In this document: positions 1 through 8,525 of the stretch, piece by piece
Layout of the letters: each line of letters starts with the position of its first letter
Numbering within the stretch: the stretch's first letter is position 1
Origin: Butyrivibrio proteoclasticus B316
GTDB lineage: Bacteria > Bacillota > Clostridia > Lachnospirales > Lachnospiraceae
Assembly (NCBI RefSeq): GCF_000145035.1
Contig: NC_014387.1
Location: 2,284,001 to 2,348,000, forward strand
Length of the DNA: 64,000 nucleotides
Direction of reading: 5' to 3'
The notes under the pieces: generated by a model
Database searches by the model: none
What the model saw: only the letters and a program-made list of their open reading frames with translations
Told to the model about the DNA's origin: nothing
Position numbers and translations under genes: made by a program

Positions 1-946
1 TGTTGCCCTTTTCATCTACTGAAGGCATTCCGATAAGTCTGGAAGTATCTCTTGGATTATTGAGATCGTAAAAGGGATAGCTTGCCATAGCAAGTATCTC
101 TCCGGAATTAACATCCATCATAATGCAGCCTACATTATTAGCTCCGTTGGCCTCTCTGACATTATTGGAATATTCATCATTAAATTCCTGAAGATATTTC
201 TCAACTATATTCTGAAGGTTACCATCTATAGTTGTGACTATGCTGTCTCCGTCAGTAGCAGGAATTGTTGTTCTCTCAAGCTTGGAATCATCATCAAGAT
301 ATCCATATTCTCTGCCTGCAGTTCCTGAGAGGACGTCATTATAGTATTCTTCCAGTCCGTACATGCCGTAGTTATCGCCGGTTGTAAAACCAATAACATC
401 GCAAGCCATGGAATTATTAGGATATTTCCTGATATAACCTGATTCAAACCAGATTCCCTGGATATTCTCATCATATTTTTCTGAGCCAAGAGTGATCAGT
501 TCCTGAAAATCTGCAATCTGATCATACGAGAGCTTTTTGGCCAGAACATAGTACTGGGAAGTAGGATGATCGCTAAGATATGATCTGATCTCTGATGCAT
601 CCAGCTTAAAATATGTTACGAGCGCTTTAAGGGTAGGTTCAAGATACTTCTCGTCACGAAGAAGAAGCTTGGCATCCAGTACCAGATTGTAAACCTTCTC
701 GCTGTAAGCAAGGATCGTTCCATTTGCATCCAGTATTTCTCCTCTTCTAAAAGGCAGGGTTGTAGAGTCATATTGCTGCTGCGACAGGACCTGCTTCTCG
801 TATTCCTCTCCGTTATTCATGGTAATATGGATAAGTCTTGCCCCTAATCCAACGAAAGCCAGTAGTACTAATATGAACAGTACTACCAGCTTCTTTTTCA
901 TTCCTATGGTAAATTTATGGACGTTCTTTTTTCTCTTTTTCCTCAT
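1..946 (-). CDS. Penicillin-binding protein 2 / SpoVD-FtsI-type transpeptidase (3' end outside window)
   Basis: Membrane-anchored class B penicillin-binding protein that would cross-link septal or spore peptidoglycan. I translated about 315 residues: a basic cytoplasmic start (MRKKRKKN), one transmembrane helix around residues 19-36, then the PBP dimerisation domain with the family's FRRGEILDANGTILA segment and later GCIMMDVNSGEILAMASYP, which in this family precedes the catalytic SxxK serine. The window ends before that serine, so catalysis cannot be judged. The ATG at 946 lies 9 bases after the stop of the ftsL-like gene, giving the order mraZ-rsmH-ftsL-PBP typical of the division cluster. 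The Shine-Dalgarno site is weak, suggesting translational coupling. FtsI versus SpoVD cannot be told apart without the C-terminus. Confidence 0.88.
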   Translation of the reverse strand, partial: MRKKRKKNVHKFTIGMKKKLVVLFILVLLAFVGLGARLIHITMNNGEEYEKQVLSQQQYDSTTLPFRRGEILDANGTILAYSEKVYNLVLDAKLLLRDEKYLEPTLKALVTYFKLDASEIRSYLSDHPTSQYYVLAKKLSYDQIADFQELITLGSEKYDENIQGIWFESGYIRKYPNNSMACDVIGFTTGDNYGMYGLEEYYNDVLSGTAGREYGYLDDDSKLERTTIPATDGDSIVTTIDGNLQNIVEKYLQEFNDEYSNNVREANGANNVGCIMMDVNSGEILAMASYPFYDLNNPRDTSRLIGMPSVDEKGN

Positions 947-955
947 TGCTCTGTA

Positions 956-1396
956 TCACTTTCCATCACTTTGGGGAATTGGAGCTACCTGACGCACATA
1001 GTCATTGCCGCCTCCATCAGAGTATGTTACAATCTGCCCCTCAGTTGCATATGTCATTCCGTATTCCTGGATTGCTATTCTCTTAACCTCATCCAGATCA
1101 ACGTTTCCATTCGCTCTATTATACGCCTCATCATTCTCCTGTTTCAATGTGTTAAGCTGACTCTCAAGTGTAGCAATGTTCTTAACACTGTTTGTGATCT
1201 GTGACTGAAGCGAAATATACCATGCCAATGTCATAACCATAAGGATAACAGCCAAAGATAAAAACAACAAATATCCAAGGCTCATATGGTGTCTCTTTTT
1301 CCCCTGCTGAGGCTCATGAACATGGTATGGTCTACGTTCACGAACCGGATCAGCTACTCTTCTAATGGTATTTCCATATACATATCTGCTAGCCAT
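956..1396 (-). CDS. ftsL: FtsL/DivIC-like septum-formation protein
   Basis: Small bitopic division protein of 146 residues. The N-terminal 38 residues are basic and hydrophilic, a transmembrane helix follows at about 40-62 (LGYLLFLSLAVILMVM), and residues about 66-95 read as a coiled coil (ATLESQLNTLKQENDEAYN). FtsL and DivIC in Firmicutes form a coiled-coil complex that recruits the septal PBP. The call rests on topology and on the position between rsmH and the PBP gene, since FtsL sequences diverge greatly. The C-terminal tail after residue 115 is Gly/Pro-rich and probably disordered. It starts at an ATG with an AGGAGG-type ribosome site just upstream. Confidence 0.8.
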   Translation of the reverse strand: MASRYVYGNTIRRVADPVRERRPYHVHEPQQGKKRHHMSLGYLLFLSLAVILMVMTLAWYISLQSQITNSVKNIATLESQLNTLKQENDEAYNRANGNVDLDEVKRIAIQEYGMTYATEGQIVTYSDGGGNDYVRQVAPIPQSDGK

Positions 1397-1467
1397 GTTC
1401 TAAACCTCCTTATCTGTATCAATGCTTCATGTATAAATGCATTGAACTAATGTCTTATTCTAAAGTC

Positions 1468-2409
1468 TTACTCTGATACTTTCTCAAATACCCTAAGTTT
1501 AGCGCTCTGGGATCTCTTGTTCTCTGCCAGTTCCTGATCACTTGGCAAAATAGGTTTTCTTGTTACTACTCTTCCCTTGGATTTCTTGCCACATACGCAA
1601 ACCGGAAAGTTCGGCGGGCAAGTACAGGGATTCTCATTGGTTCTGAAATTATTCTTGGTGATCCTGTCCTCAAGAGAATGGAATGTTATTACACACAGCC
1701 TTCCACCCGGATTAAGGAAATCAATAAATCCATCTAATGAATTCTGCAGAACATCAAGTTCTCTGTTAAGAGCAATTCTAATAGCCTGGTAAGTTCTCTT
1801 GGAAGGATGTCCTCCCTTTTCTCTCATCTTAGCAGGAATTGCAGCCTTAATAATGTCATTGAGCTGAAATGTCGTCTCTATCGGTGCCTTAGCTCTCTCA
1901 ATACAAATGTGCTTGGCAATATTCTTGGCAAATTTATCTTCACCATAGTCTCTTATGATATGGAAAATCTCTGTCTCCGAATAATCATTGACGATATCCC
2001 TTGCAGTAAGAGTCTGTCTCTGATCCATTCTCATATCAAGCGGAACATCTTCCTTGTAGGTAAAACCTCTCTCGGCATTATCAAGCTGGTAAGATGAAAC
2101 GCCAAGGTCAAGTAATATTCCGTCAACGCCGGTGACTCCCAGATTCTTAAGTCTGGTAACTGCGTTCTCGTAATTGTCTCTTATGATAGTCACTCTGTCT
2201 GAAAATGGTTCAAGTCTCTTGGTAGCTGCCGCTATAGCATCTTCATCCTGATCTGTGCCATATAAATGGCCACCCTTATCAAGTCTCTCTGCGATGTGAA
2301 AAGAATGCCCTGCTCCGCCAAGAGTTCCGTCAAGATAAATGCCATCAGGCTTAATATTCAGATTGTCCAGGCACTCATGTAGAAGCACCGAATAATGTTT
2401 GAATTCCAT
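1468..2409 (-). CDS. rsmH: 16S rRNA (cytosine-1402-N4)-methyltransferase RsmH
   Basis: S-adenosylmethionine-dependent methyltransferase that modifies C1402 of 16S rRNA (formerly MraW). Visible family features are the N-terminal [10 protein letters not shown], the SAM-binding loop [10 protein letters not shown], the segment [13 protein letters not shown] and, near the C-terminus, [10 protein letters not shown] followed by a Cys-rich stretch ([14 protein letters not shown]). An in-frame TTG lies 8 codons further upstream, but the ATG at 2409 follows an AAAGGA site by 7 bases and matches the usual MEFKHYSVL start, so I chose it (313 residues, normal length). It lies 56 bases downstream of mraZ in the division cluster. 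Confidence 0.95.
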   Translation of the reverse strand: MEFKHYSVLLHECLDNLNIKPDGIYLDGTLGGAGHSFHIAERLDKGGHLYGTDQDEDAIAAATKRLEPFSDRVTIIRDNYENAVTRLKNLGVTGVDGILLDLGVSSYQLDNAERGFTYKEDVPLDMRMDQRQTLTARDIVNDYSETEIFHIIRDYGEDKFAKNIAKHICIERAKAPIETTFQLNDIIKAAIPAKMREKGGHPSKRTYQAIRIALNRELDVLQNSLDGFIDFLNPGGRLCVITFHSLEDRITKNNFRTNENPCTCPPNFPVCVCGKKSKGRVVTRKPILPSDQELAENKRSQSAKLRVFEKVSE

Positions 2410-2465
2410 GTCTTTTCCTTTGTGTGCAAGCAATATGTCTGTTATCTGCCATGTCTGCGCATGGC

Positions 2466-2906
2466 TTAGATGCTCAAGCCATATTCACTCATCTTGGCAG
2501 CAATACTGTTAATGTCATCAAAAGTGCTGGCCTTCTCCCACTCATCCTTGCTCCAGATTTCAACCCTGTTACCTACTCCGGCAACAACAGCCTCTTTCTC
2601 TATCTTGGAATGAGCAAGCAGATTGGACGGGATCAGTATTCTGCCCTGTTTATCAACCTCAGCGTCAATTGCTCCCGCAAGGAAGAATCTGCTGAGCATA
2701 CGGGCTTCAGGCTTGTCCATAGGAAGAGCCTGAAGTTTCTCTTCAAACTTCTCCCAGCCTTCTTCTGAGAACACAAAAAGGCATCCGTCAAAACCTCTGG
2801 TAACCACAAACTGTTCACCAAGGATTTCGCGGAATTTAGCAGGCATTATGAGTCTTCCCTTAGCGTCTATGGAATGACTATATTCACCTTTAAATGCTGT
2901 TCCCAA
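2466..2906 (-). CDS. mraZ: Transcriptional regulator MraZ
   Basis: DNA-binding regulator of the division cluster, 146 residues with the two SpoVT-AbrB-like MraZ repeats. The first holds [20 protein letters not shown] and the second carries [13 protein letters not shown], both with the conserved D-x-x-G-R signature. MraZ assembles as a ring and binds repeated GTG-containing boxes in its own promoter. Here the gene starts with TTG, and five such boxes sit immediately upstream. This is the first gene of mraZ-rsmH-ftsL-PBP, so the regulator probably controls all of them. Confidence 0.95.
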   Translation of the reverse strand: MGTAFKGEYSHSIDAKGRLIMPAKFREILGEQFVVTRGFDGCLFVFSEEGWEKFEEKLQALPMDKPEARMLSRFFLAGAIDAEVDKQGRILIPSNLLAHSKIEKEAVVAGVGNRVEIWSKDEWEKASTFDDINSIAAKMSEYGLSI

Positions 2907-2911
2907 ATTAT

Positions 2912-2961
2912 CTTACCACTTTTCTACCACTTTTAACCACTTTTTAACACTTTTTACCACC
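2912..2961 (-). promoter_or_regulatory. MraZ operator: five GTG(G) boxes in tandem
   Basis: On the minus strand the boxes GTGGTAAAAA, GTGTTAAAAA, GTGGTTAAAA, GTGGTAGAAAA and GTGGTAAG follow one another. Their CAC triplets on the plus strand end at 2919, 2930, 2940, 2950 and 2960, so spacing is 11, 10, 10 and 10 bases, about one helical turn. They lie between the -10 element and the mraZ start. This matches the known autoregulatory MraZ box array; five copies is more than the three or four usually described. Confidence 0.85.
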
Positions 2962-2968
2962 TGAATTC

Positions 2969-2997
2969 ATTATAAAGTAATTTATTTGATAAAACAA
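2969..2997 (-). promoter_or_regulatory. Sigma-A-type promoter of the mraZ operon
   Basis: A perfect -10 TATAAT (2969-2974) is preceded by 17 bases and a -35 TTGTTT (2992-2997) on the minus strand. The MraZ boxes begin just downstream, so bound MraZ would cover the start of transcription. Confidence 0.75.
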
Positions 2998-3093
2998 CCC
3001 TATTTTCTCTGTTGCTCGTCTATCCGTTAAAGTTTTATTTTGTTTTAATAAATATGTATGTAAGCATCTATTCGCTTTTGTTCTATTGCAATC

Positions 3094-3124
3094 AAAAACG
3101 CCACCCCCCGAAGGAGTGGCGTTT
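3094..3124 (-). terminator. Intrinsic terminator after lgt
   Basis: A 9-bp stem (AAACGCCAC pairing with GTGGCGTTT) with a TTCG-containing loop is followed on the minus strand by a run of five T. It lies 23 bases past the lgt stop codon and separates lgt from the mraZ promoter. Confidence 0.85.
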
Positions 3125-3146
3125 AAATCAAAAAAATATTTACTTA

Positions 3147-4043
3147 TCACTTCTTAAGTCCAGGCCATGTCTCAACTTCCTGACCTTTAAGTTTGATCCT
3201 CACAACTATATCCATGACTATCGCAAACACAACGAGGCATATAGCCAAAACCTGTGAAACCGGAAGTCCCACATGTGGCATGATAAGCTGATCTGTTCGA
3301 AGATTCTCTATCCATGCTCTTCCAAGGCCATAGCCTCCAAGATACAAAAGAATGATCTCTCCATTAAATCTCTTATGCTTACAATAAATCAAAAGTATGA
3401 TCAAAAGACACACATTCCACATACACTCGTACAGGAATGTAGGACTAACCTGAACATAATTAGCTGTCTCACTCATATGCTCGCGCATAAGAGCTGTGAT
3501 CTCACCGCTTCTAACCATTTCCACAGGAAGTCTCATGGCAAGAAGACCATCAGTATATTCTCCAAAAGCCTCTCTGTTAGTAAAGTTTCCCCATCTGCCT
3601 ATAGCCTGGCCAAGAACAAGGCCATACATTATGGTATCTGCCATCATCAGAAAGCTCTTTTTCTTGATCCTGCAATAGATAAAAGCAGTTAAAAATCCAG
3701 CTATAACGCCTCCATAAATAGCAAGTCCACCATTTCTCAAGTAGAGAATCGACACCAGATTATCCTTGTAATAATCCCAAGAAAAGATAACGTAATATAG
3801 CCTTGCTCCAATTATCGAAAAGATAATTATATAAACAGCTATATCCCAGTAATCATCAGACTTCTGCCCGGTCTTCCCGGCCATCCTGGAAATCAAAAGA
3901 AGCGCCAGAAAGAATCCGCAGCCGATGATCACCCCATACAAAGCAACAGTGAAGCCAAAAACCGAAAACTCTTTAGGTACATTATTAAGATAGACATTAA
4001 TATTAGGAAAGGCAATGTCCATCTTCCCCATGATATCCGGCAT
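3147..4043 (-). CDS. lgt: Prolipoprotein diacylglyceryl transferase
   Basis: Integral membrane enzyme that moves diacylglycerol from phosphatidylglycerol to the lipobox cysteine of prelipoproteins. Several hydrophobic helices are present. The Lgt hallmarks are visible: RNGGLAIYGGVIAG and the signature GQAIGRWGNFTNREAFGE, with a C-terminal GRAWIENLRTDQL arginine segment. The start was set at the ATG at 4043, 8 bases after GGAGG; a TTG and another ATG lie too close to that site. Its client in this window is the lipoprotein at 19225-20463. It lies 33 bases downstream of ychF and is probably cotranscribed with it. Confidence 0.94.
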   Translation of the reverse strand: MPDIMGKMDIAFPNINVYLNNVPKEFSVFGFTVALYGVIIGCGFFLALLLISRMAGKTGQKSDDYWDIAVYIIIFSIIGARLYYVIFSWDYYKDNLVSILYLRNGGLAIYGGVIAGFLTAFIYCRIKKKSFLMMADTIMYGLVLGQAIGRWGNFTNREAFGEYTDGLLAMRLPVEMVRSGEITALMREHMSETANYVQVSPTFLYECMWNVCLLIILLIYCKHKRFNGEIILLYLGGYGLGRAWIENLRTDQLIMPHVGLPVSQVLAICLVVFAIVMDIVVRIKLKGQEVETWPGLKK

Positions 4044-4076
4044 TTTCATATCCTCCAATTTTATAATCAGCCTTAA

Positions 4077-5174
4077 TTAAACATTGAACCTGAAGAGAAT
4101 TACATCTCCGTCCTGGACAACGTACTCTTTACCTTCCATACGTACAAGTCCCTTATCTCTTGCTGCAGAAAGTGAGCCTTCGCGAAGAAGGTCTTCATAA
4201 TTAATAACCTCAGCTTTGATAAATCCTCTCTCAAAATCAGTGTGGATCTTACCTGCTGCCTGAGGAGCCTTGGTTCCAATCTTGATTGTCCAAGCTCTTG
4301 TCTCATCTTCACCGGAGGTAAGGAAACTCATAAGTCCAAGTGTTCTGTAGCTGGCTGCGATAAGCTTATCAAGGCCTGACTCTGTAAGGCCAAGACTATC
4401 AAGGAACTCTGCCTTCTCATCTTCATCAAGCTCTGAAATCTCAGCCTCTATCTGAGCACTGATAACAAATACTTCACTTCCTGACTTAGCTGCTAAATCT
4501 CTTACAGCCTGTACATACTGATTAGAAGCCCCATCATCTGCAAGGTCATCGTCCTTGACATTTGCAGCATAAATAACAGGCTTCCATGTGAGAAGATCCA
4601 TGCTGTTCATAAGTGCCTTCTCATCTTCATCCTCAATTTCAAGTTCTCTTGCCATCTTGTTATCCTCAAGAGTTGCCTTGATCTTGTTAAGGAGTTCAAG
4701 CTCCTTGGCTGCTGTCTTGTCCATTCTGGCTGTCTTGGTAACCTTGGCAATTCTACGCTCAAGTACCTCAAGATCAGCAAAAATAAGCTCAAGATTGATT
4801 GTCTCTATATCTCTTGCAGGATCTACACTTCCATCAACGTGTACAACGTTAGGATCCTCAAAGCATCTTACTACATGAACAATTGCATCAGTCTCACGAA
4901 TATTAGCAAGGAACTGGTTTCCAAGTCCTTCACCCTTACTTGCGCCCTTAACAAGTCCTGCGATATCTACAAATTCTATTGTTGCTGGTGTAACCTTCTT
5001 GGAATGATAAAGATCTCCAAGTGCCTTAAGTCTCTTATCCGGTACAGCTACAACTCCAACGTTAGGATCAATTGTAGCGAAAGGATAATTCGCAGCAAGA
5101 GCTCCTGCATTTGTAAGTGAATTAAAAAGTGTTGACTTACCTACGTTTGGTAAACCTACGATTCCTAGTTTCAT
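4077..5174 (-). CDS. ychF: Redox-regulated ATPase YchF (Obg family)
   Basis: Cytosolic P-loop NTPase of the Obg/OLA1 group, which prefers ATP to GTP and associates with ribosomes. The 365 residues are full length. G1 is [14 protein letters not shown] at residues 7-20, the switch region carries [11 protein letters not shown]3 is [16 protein letters not shown], and the G4 position reads YAANVKDDD, the NxxE-like variant of this family. The C-terminal TGS-like part includes [17 protein letters not shown] and [19 protein letters not shown]. An AAGGAG site lies 11 bases before the ATG. Confidence 0.95.
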   Translation of the reverse strand: MKLGIVGLPNVGKSTLFNSLTNAGALAANYPFATIDPNVGVVAVPDKRLKALGDLYHSKKVTPATIEFVDIAGLVKGASKGEGLGNQFLANIRETDAIVHVVRCFEDPNVVHVDGSVDPARDIETINLELIFADLEVLERRIAKVTKTARMDKTAAKELELLNKIKATLEDNKMARELEIEDEDEKALMNSMDLLTWKPVIYAANVKDDDLADDGASNQYVQAVRDLAAKSGSEVFVISAQIEAEISELDEDEKAEFLDSLGLTESGLDKLIAASYRTLGLMSFLTSGEDETRAWTIKIGTKAPQAAGKIHTDFERGFIKAEVINYEDLLREGSLSAARDKGLVRMEGKEYVVQDGDVILFRFNV

Positions 5175-5272
5175 TTTCTATGTATCTCCTTCTAAAAATG
5201 CTTTATTTAAGCCATTTGTTTTCTCAGCTTATTGTACCGAGTACCATGCCGGGCACCATTTATCTATTATGA

Positions 5273-5319
5273 TATAAAAATAGTCCTGACACAGCGAATA
5301 TATATTACCATGTCAGGAC
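5273..5319 (-). terminator. Intrinsic terminator
   Basis: A 9-bp perfect stem (GTCCTGACA with TGTCAGGAC, loop about 19 bases) is followed on the minus strand by TATTTTTAT. It lies downstream of the 5461-5940 gene and upstream of ychF, so it ends the former transcript. Confidence 0.65.
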
Positions 5320-5460
5320 AGATTTGTAAAAACATCTAATGTCTCATTGTAGTCCCTGTTGTTTCGGATCAAAAGCATCTATTTATAAGGGAATCCAGAT
5401 CTTCTAATACTTTTTCTTTTTTACCCAGTTTTATAGAGCATCACATTCACTAGCCTTCAC

Positions 5461-5940
5461 CTATTTTGATGACATGAAAGCTATATGACGATGAGATTTT
5501 TGTATCCCCTCACTAAAAGGCACTTTTTTCTGGCGTTCTTTTTCCAAGTTTAAATACTTGAATTCTTTATAGATATCATTTTCAAGTATTTTTGCATATT
5601 TCAAAACCGCATTACGCCAACTGTCAAAATCAAATTCCTTTTTATACTGTTCCAAATCGATATTCTCAGTGCTATCTTCCAGATAATCTATCTCCGCTTC
5701 TTTCAAATTATCAAATAAAACTTTAGCCTGTGATATTGTATGTCCCATGACATCCAAACACATCTTGGCATTTTTTATCGAAGTACAAAAATATCTCTGA
5801 ATGTATTTCTTACCTTCTTCGTCCTGAGTTTCTTTGATAATCAGTTCTTTTTTATCAAATATTGATAATAAATCTCCAAATGTATTTTTCCTTTGCAAAA
5901 AGTCATAGTTACCTATTGTTATACTTACATACTCACCCAC
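5461..5940 (-). CDS. Uncharacterised protein, possibly HEPN/Toprim-associated N-terminal type
   Basis: 159 residues starting at a GTG ten bases after AGGAG. The first 35 residues (MGEYVSITIGNYDFLQRKN then TFGDLLSIFDKKELI) resemble, from memory, the N-terminal domain found in proteins annotated as HEPN/Toprim-associated, which occur in defence contexts. The rest is helical and charged with no catalytic motif I can identify, and the protein is shorter than the multi-domain members I recall. It may therefore be a truncated relative. It stands alone between a terminator and the 11-bp repeat field. Function unknown; the family suggestion is tentative. Confidence 0.55.
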   Translation of the reverse strand: MGEYVSITIGNYDFLQRKNTFGDLLSIFDKKELIIKETQDEEGKKYIQRYFCTSIKNAKMCLDVMGHTISQAKVLFDNLKEAEIDYLEDSTENIDLEQYKKEFDFDSWRNAVLKYAKILENDIYKEFKYLNLEKERQKKVPFSEGIQKSHRHIAFMSSK

Positions 5941-6196
5941 TGAACTTTTCTCCTACATATCCTGAAATTTTACCCCTTTTTCATCTTTCCAATCCGCATT
6001 GCAATTTGAATTATAGTATATTCCATATCTGCTCAATATAACGTTTACCATTAGATTGATGATATTAGCATATTAGAATTACTGCAAAGAACCAAGTATC
6101 CAAATAAAATCTCTTTGGGCTACCGGACTCACTCCCTTAACACAATGCATTCATTTTCTCACATAGACTATAATATATGCATATATTTCACAAACT

Positions 6197-6340
6197 AGTC
6201 TCATTTAAACGTGAGACTAGAATGAGACTTGCATGAGACCAAAATGAGATTATTTCATAAAAAGCCCAATTTATGCGCTTTTTCATCACTTTCATAGTCT
6301 CATACAGATGAGACTGGTATGAGACTCCGATGAGACTCAC
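6197..6340. repeat. Two clusters of ATGAGAC repeats with 11-bp period
   Basis: This gene-free stretch (5941-6370) contains two similar repeat clusters. Cluster one has an inverted AGTCTCAT at 6197 and direct copies starting at 6211, 6222, 6233 and 6244. Cluster two has an inverted AGTCTCAT at 6296 and direct copies starting at 6308, 6319 and 6330. The unit is (A/G)TGAGACT plus three variable bases. The regular one-turn period suggests a protein-binding array. It lies between a macrodomain remnant and the 5461-5940 gene; the bound protein is unknown. Confidence 0.7.
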
Positions 6341-6370
6341 TATCATAATTTCCACAAGCCCTCATTTTTA

Positions 6371-6721
6371 TCATAACGACTCATCCAAAGACCTTGAATA
6401 ACACGAAGCAAGTAGTAATCTGTCTGTTTCCGTCCCACTATACACCGGACCAACTGTATGAATAATATCATCTGCAGTTTTTATATTATATGCCCTGGTA
6501 GACTTAGCACCACCAGTCGCACAGCCATTAAGCTTTCTGCACTCAGCGAGTAGCTCTGGGCCAGCAGCTCTATGAATAGCACCATCAACACCGCCTCCAC
6601 CAAGTAAACTATTATTGGCCGCATTTACTATAGCTGAAACATGAGGCTCAAGCACACTTCCCCTGATAATGGATATATGAGCCCTACTTTCATAGGTCAT
6701 GAGCGGTGTGTGTTTAGCCAT
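6371..6721 (-). pseudogene. Macrodomain (ADP-ribose-binding) protein, C-terminally truncated
   Basis: 116 residues of a macrodomain of the O-acetyl-ADP-ribose deacetylase kind. The ADP-ribose-binding motifs are clear: [19 protein letters not shown], and [16 protein letters not shown]. The protein stops at [10 protein letters not shown], where the family normally continues for about 60 residues with the second phosphate-binding loop, so it is probably non-functional. The start was set at the ATG at 6721, six bases after AGGAG. The ATGAGAC repeat cluster begins about 30 bases past the stop, suggesting that insertion or recombination there removed the 3' end. Confidence 0.7.
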
Positions 6722-7000
6722 TTTTTCTCCTGTTATCCCTATAAAAAAATGATAAGCCACGCTCTGCTCATTAACCATAAAGCACCATTTTAGGTATTCA
6801 GGCAATACCTATAATAGTGTTATAGGTAGTCATAAAATCCAATCTAGTTTTTTCATATATTTCACCAAACTCCTGCTTCCATATACTGATTCCTAAGTAT
6901 AAAAATAAGAGTATCTCTGCAGAAGCAAGTGCACTGATATCAGTCACATTGCCTGCAGGGCTACCCTTATATAATGTCAAAATAGCAAGTCTTATTATTA

Positions 7001-7438
7001 TCAGATCTCTGAAGCTGAATGTACGAGCTTAGCATCTACTGATGCTGCCCCAGGAACATATTCTCCAAGTTTATCAGCTGTCTTACCTATTCCGCTTCCA
7101 CCAGATGTGGCAAATGCGTGTATAGTCTTGCCGGTCCAATCATAGCCTTTACAGAATGTATATACTACTCTTGGAGCCTGTCCGTACCAGATAGGAAAGC
7201 CAATATAAACAGTATCGTAATTGTCAAAGTTCTCAATTGTTCCGCTTACAGGAACGTCCTTTTTGCCAATCTGCTCTTTATTACATCTAGCAAGTGGATT
7301 GGTCCACTTTATATCTGCAGCTGTATAAGGCTGCTCTGGAACTATCTCAAAAAGATCAGCACCAATCTTAGCTGCGAATTCCTTTGCTACCGCTGCTGTC
7401 GTGCCTTCAGCACTGAAATAAGTTACTAGCGTTGCCAT
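7001..7438 (-). CDS. Flavodoxin
   Basis: FMN-binding electron carrier of 145 residues. The N-terminal beta strand and phosphate loop read LVTYFSAEGTTAAVAKEFA, the form seen in Clostridial flavodoxins. The later segments YIGFPIWYGQAPRVVYTF and FATSGGSGIGKTADKL fit the two flavin-contacting loops. A GGGAGG site precedes the ATG. The 279 bases between it and the macrodomain remnant hold only a weak open frame (6798-6980) that I do not recognise. Monocistronic as far as I can see. Confidence 0.88.
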   Translation of the reverse strand: MATLVTYFSAEGTTAAVAKEFAAKIGADLFEIVPEQPYTAADIKWTNPLARCNKEQIGKKDVPVSGTIENFDNYDTVYIGFPIWYGQAPRVVYTFCKGYDWTGKTIHAFATSGGSGIGKTADKLGEYVPGAASVDAKLVHSASEI

Positions 7439-7555
7439 GATTTACCTCCCGAGTCAATTATGTTTTAGATAATATATCACGTTTATGAATTTATTGCAAT
7501 TAGATTGTTGGCAATACTATTTCTTAAACTTCCTTCACTGATAGTGAACGTAATA

Positions 7556-7592
7556 AAGCGCCAGGAGAGTTCTTCCTGGCGCCTTGTCTTTT
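7556..7592 (-). terminator. Bidirectional-looking intrinsic terminator
   Basis: A 9-bp stem (GCGCCAGGA with TCCTGGCGC, 7-base loop) lies just past the stop of the 7605-8519 gene. The plus-strand side has a strong T run (CTTTTTTT) and the minus-strand side a weaker CTTTATT. It ends the three-gene secreted module. Confidence 0.7.
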
Positions 7593-7604
7593 TTTCTTCA
7601 ATAC

Positions 7605-8519
7605 TTATGCTGCTTTTTCTGAATAAAACACATCACTAAAAAACTGTTCTTCTTTCAAAAGGTTAGGGATATGTTTCATTAACAATTCTAATACTTGTGT
7701 GGAATAATTATGGTATTTTTCAAATTCCTCATCTGTATTAACTCCACCTATAGTATCTTCTATTTTGAATGCTTCTTTCTCTATCTTTTCTAATCCTTTA
7801 AGTAAATCTTTATAGTCATCATCGGATTGTTGGTCTGCAAAAAGAGTTTCAATATACTTCTTCAAGCTAGGAATCAAGGCCTCCTTTGTAGGATCCTTGC
7901 TCATATTGCCAGCCAATGGAGGAAGAAGAGATATTTTTGTATATTTATCTGCTTCTGCATAATCCCCCAAGATATGAACATAATAGATTATACCGGACAA
8001 ACTTTTACATCGTTCATCATAGCCGATAAGAAATGTAACTTTCCTGAATCCAAAAACAGAATTAACCGTCCCTAACAATATGGATCTTCTTTTCTCCATA
8101 AACTTATTCACGTTATCGTTTTGAAAATTCATTTCCCAGCCTTGATGAGTATACTTTCTATGATTTTGAGCTGATATCTGGACAGCTGTTCCATCATTTT
8201 TTGTAGTTCCGGTCAAATCCTCATAATAATCAATCGAAGAAAACGATAAAAACCCTCCATATCCAAGCCTTTTCAGTTCATCAAATTGAGATTCTCCATT
8301 GCCATGAAACTGATCAATTGATAAATACGATGCAAGTTCCAAAGCCCTAACTGCTCTTTTCACTTCATCAGATTTATATTTTGAGAATCCTTCTTCAAAC
8401 AAAACCTTTTCTAGCTCTTTGTTATGCTCTTCAGCACTATCATGAGCATAGCAAATATTTGAGGCTACAATAGAACATAAACAAATTATGAGTATTAACG
8501 CTAATAATCTCTTTCTCAT
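7605..8519 (-). CDS. Secreted protein of unknown function
   Basis: 304 residues with a Sec signal peptide (MRKRLLALILIICLCSIVA, likely cut after NICYA near residue 25). The mature part is helical and polar, with no enzyme motif that I recognise. A central segment has HRKYTHQGWEMNF and later YYVHILGDYAEADKYTK, where the HILGDYxE pattern resembles metal or phospholipase-like histidine motifs, but I would not assign a function on that. It begins 6 bases after the stop of the upstream secreted TPR-like protein, so the two are cotranscribed. Extracellular or wall location is inferred. Confidence 0.72.
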   Translation of the reverse strand: MRKRLLALILIICLCSIVASNICYAHDSAEEHNKELEKVLFEEGFSKYKSDEVKRAVRALELASYLSIDQFHGNGESQFDELKRLGYGGFLSFSSIDYYEDLTGTTKNDGTAVQISAQNHRKYTHQGWEMNFQNDNVNKFMEKRRSILLGTVNSVFGFRKVTFLIGYDERCKSLSGIIYYVHILGDYAEADKYTKISLLPPLAGNMSKDPTKEALIPSLKKYIETLFADQQSDDDYKDLLKGLEKIEKEAFKIEDTIGGVNTDEEFEKYHNYSTQVLELLMKHIPNLLKEEQFFSDVFYSEKAA

Positions 8520-8525
8520 TTCTAT

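Noticed and set aside
6798..6980. 60-residue open frame upstream of the macrodomain remnant
   Set aside because: No ribosome site, no recognisable family, and it overlaps a region that may belong to a deleted gene.
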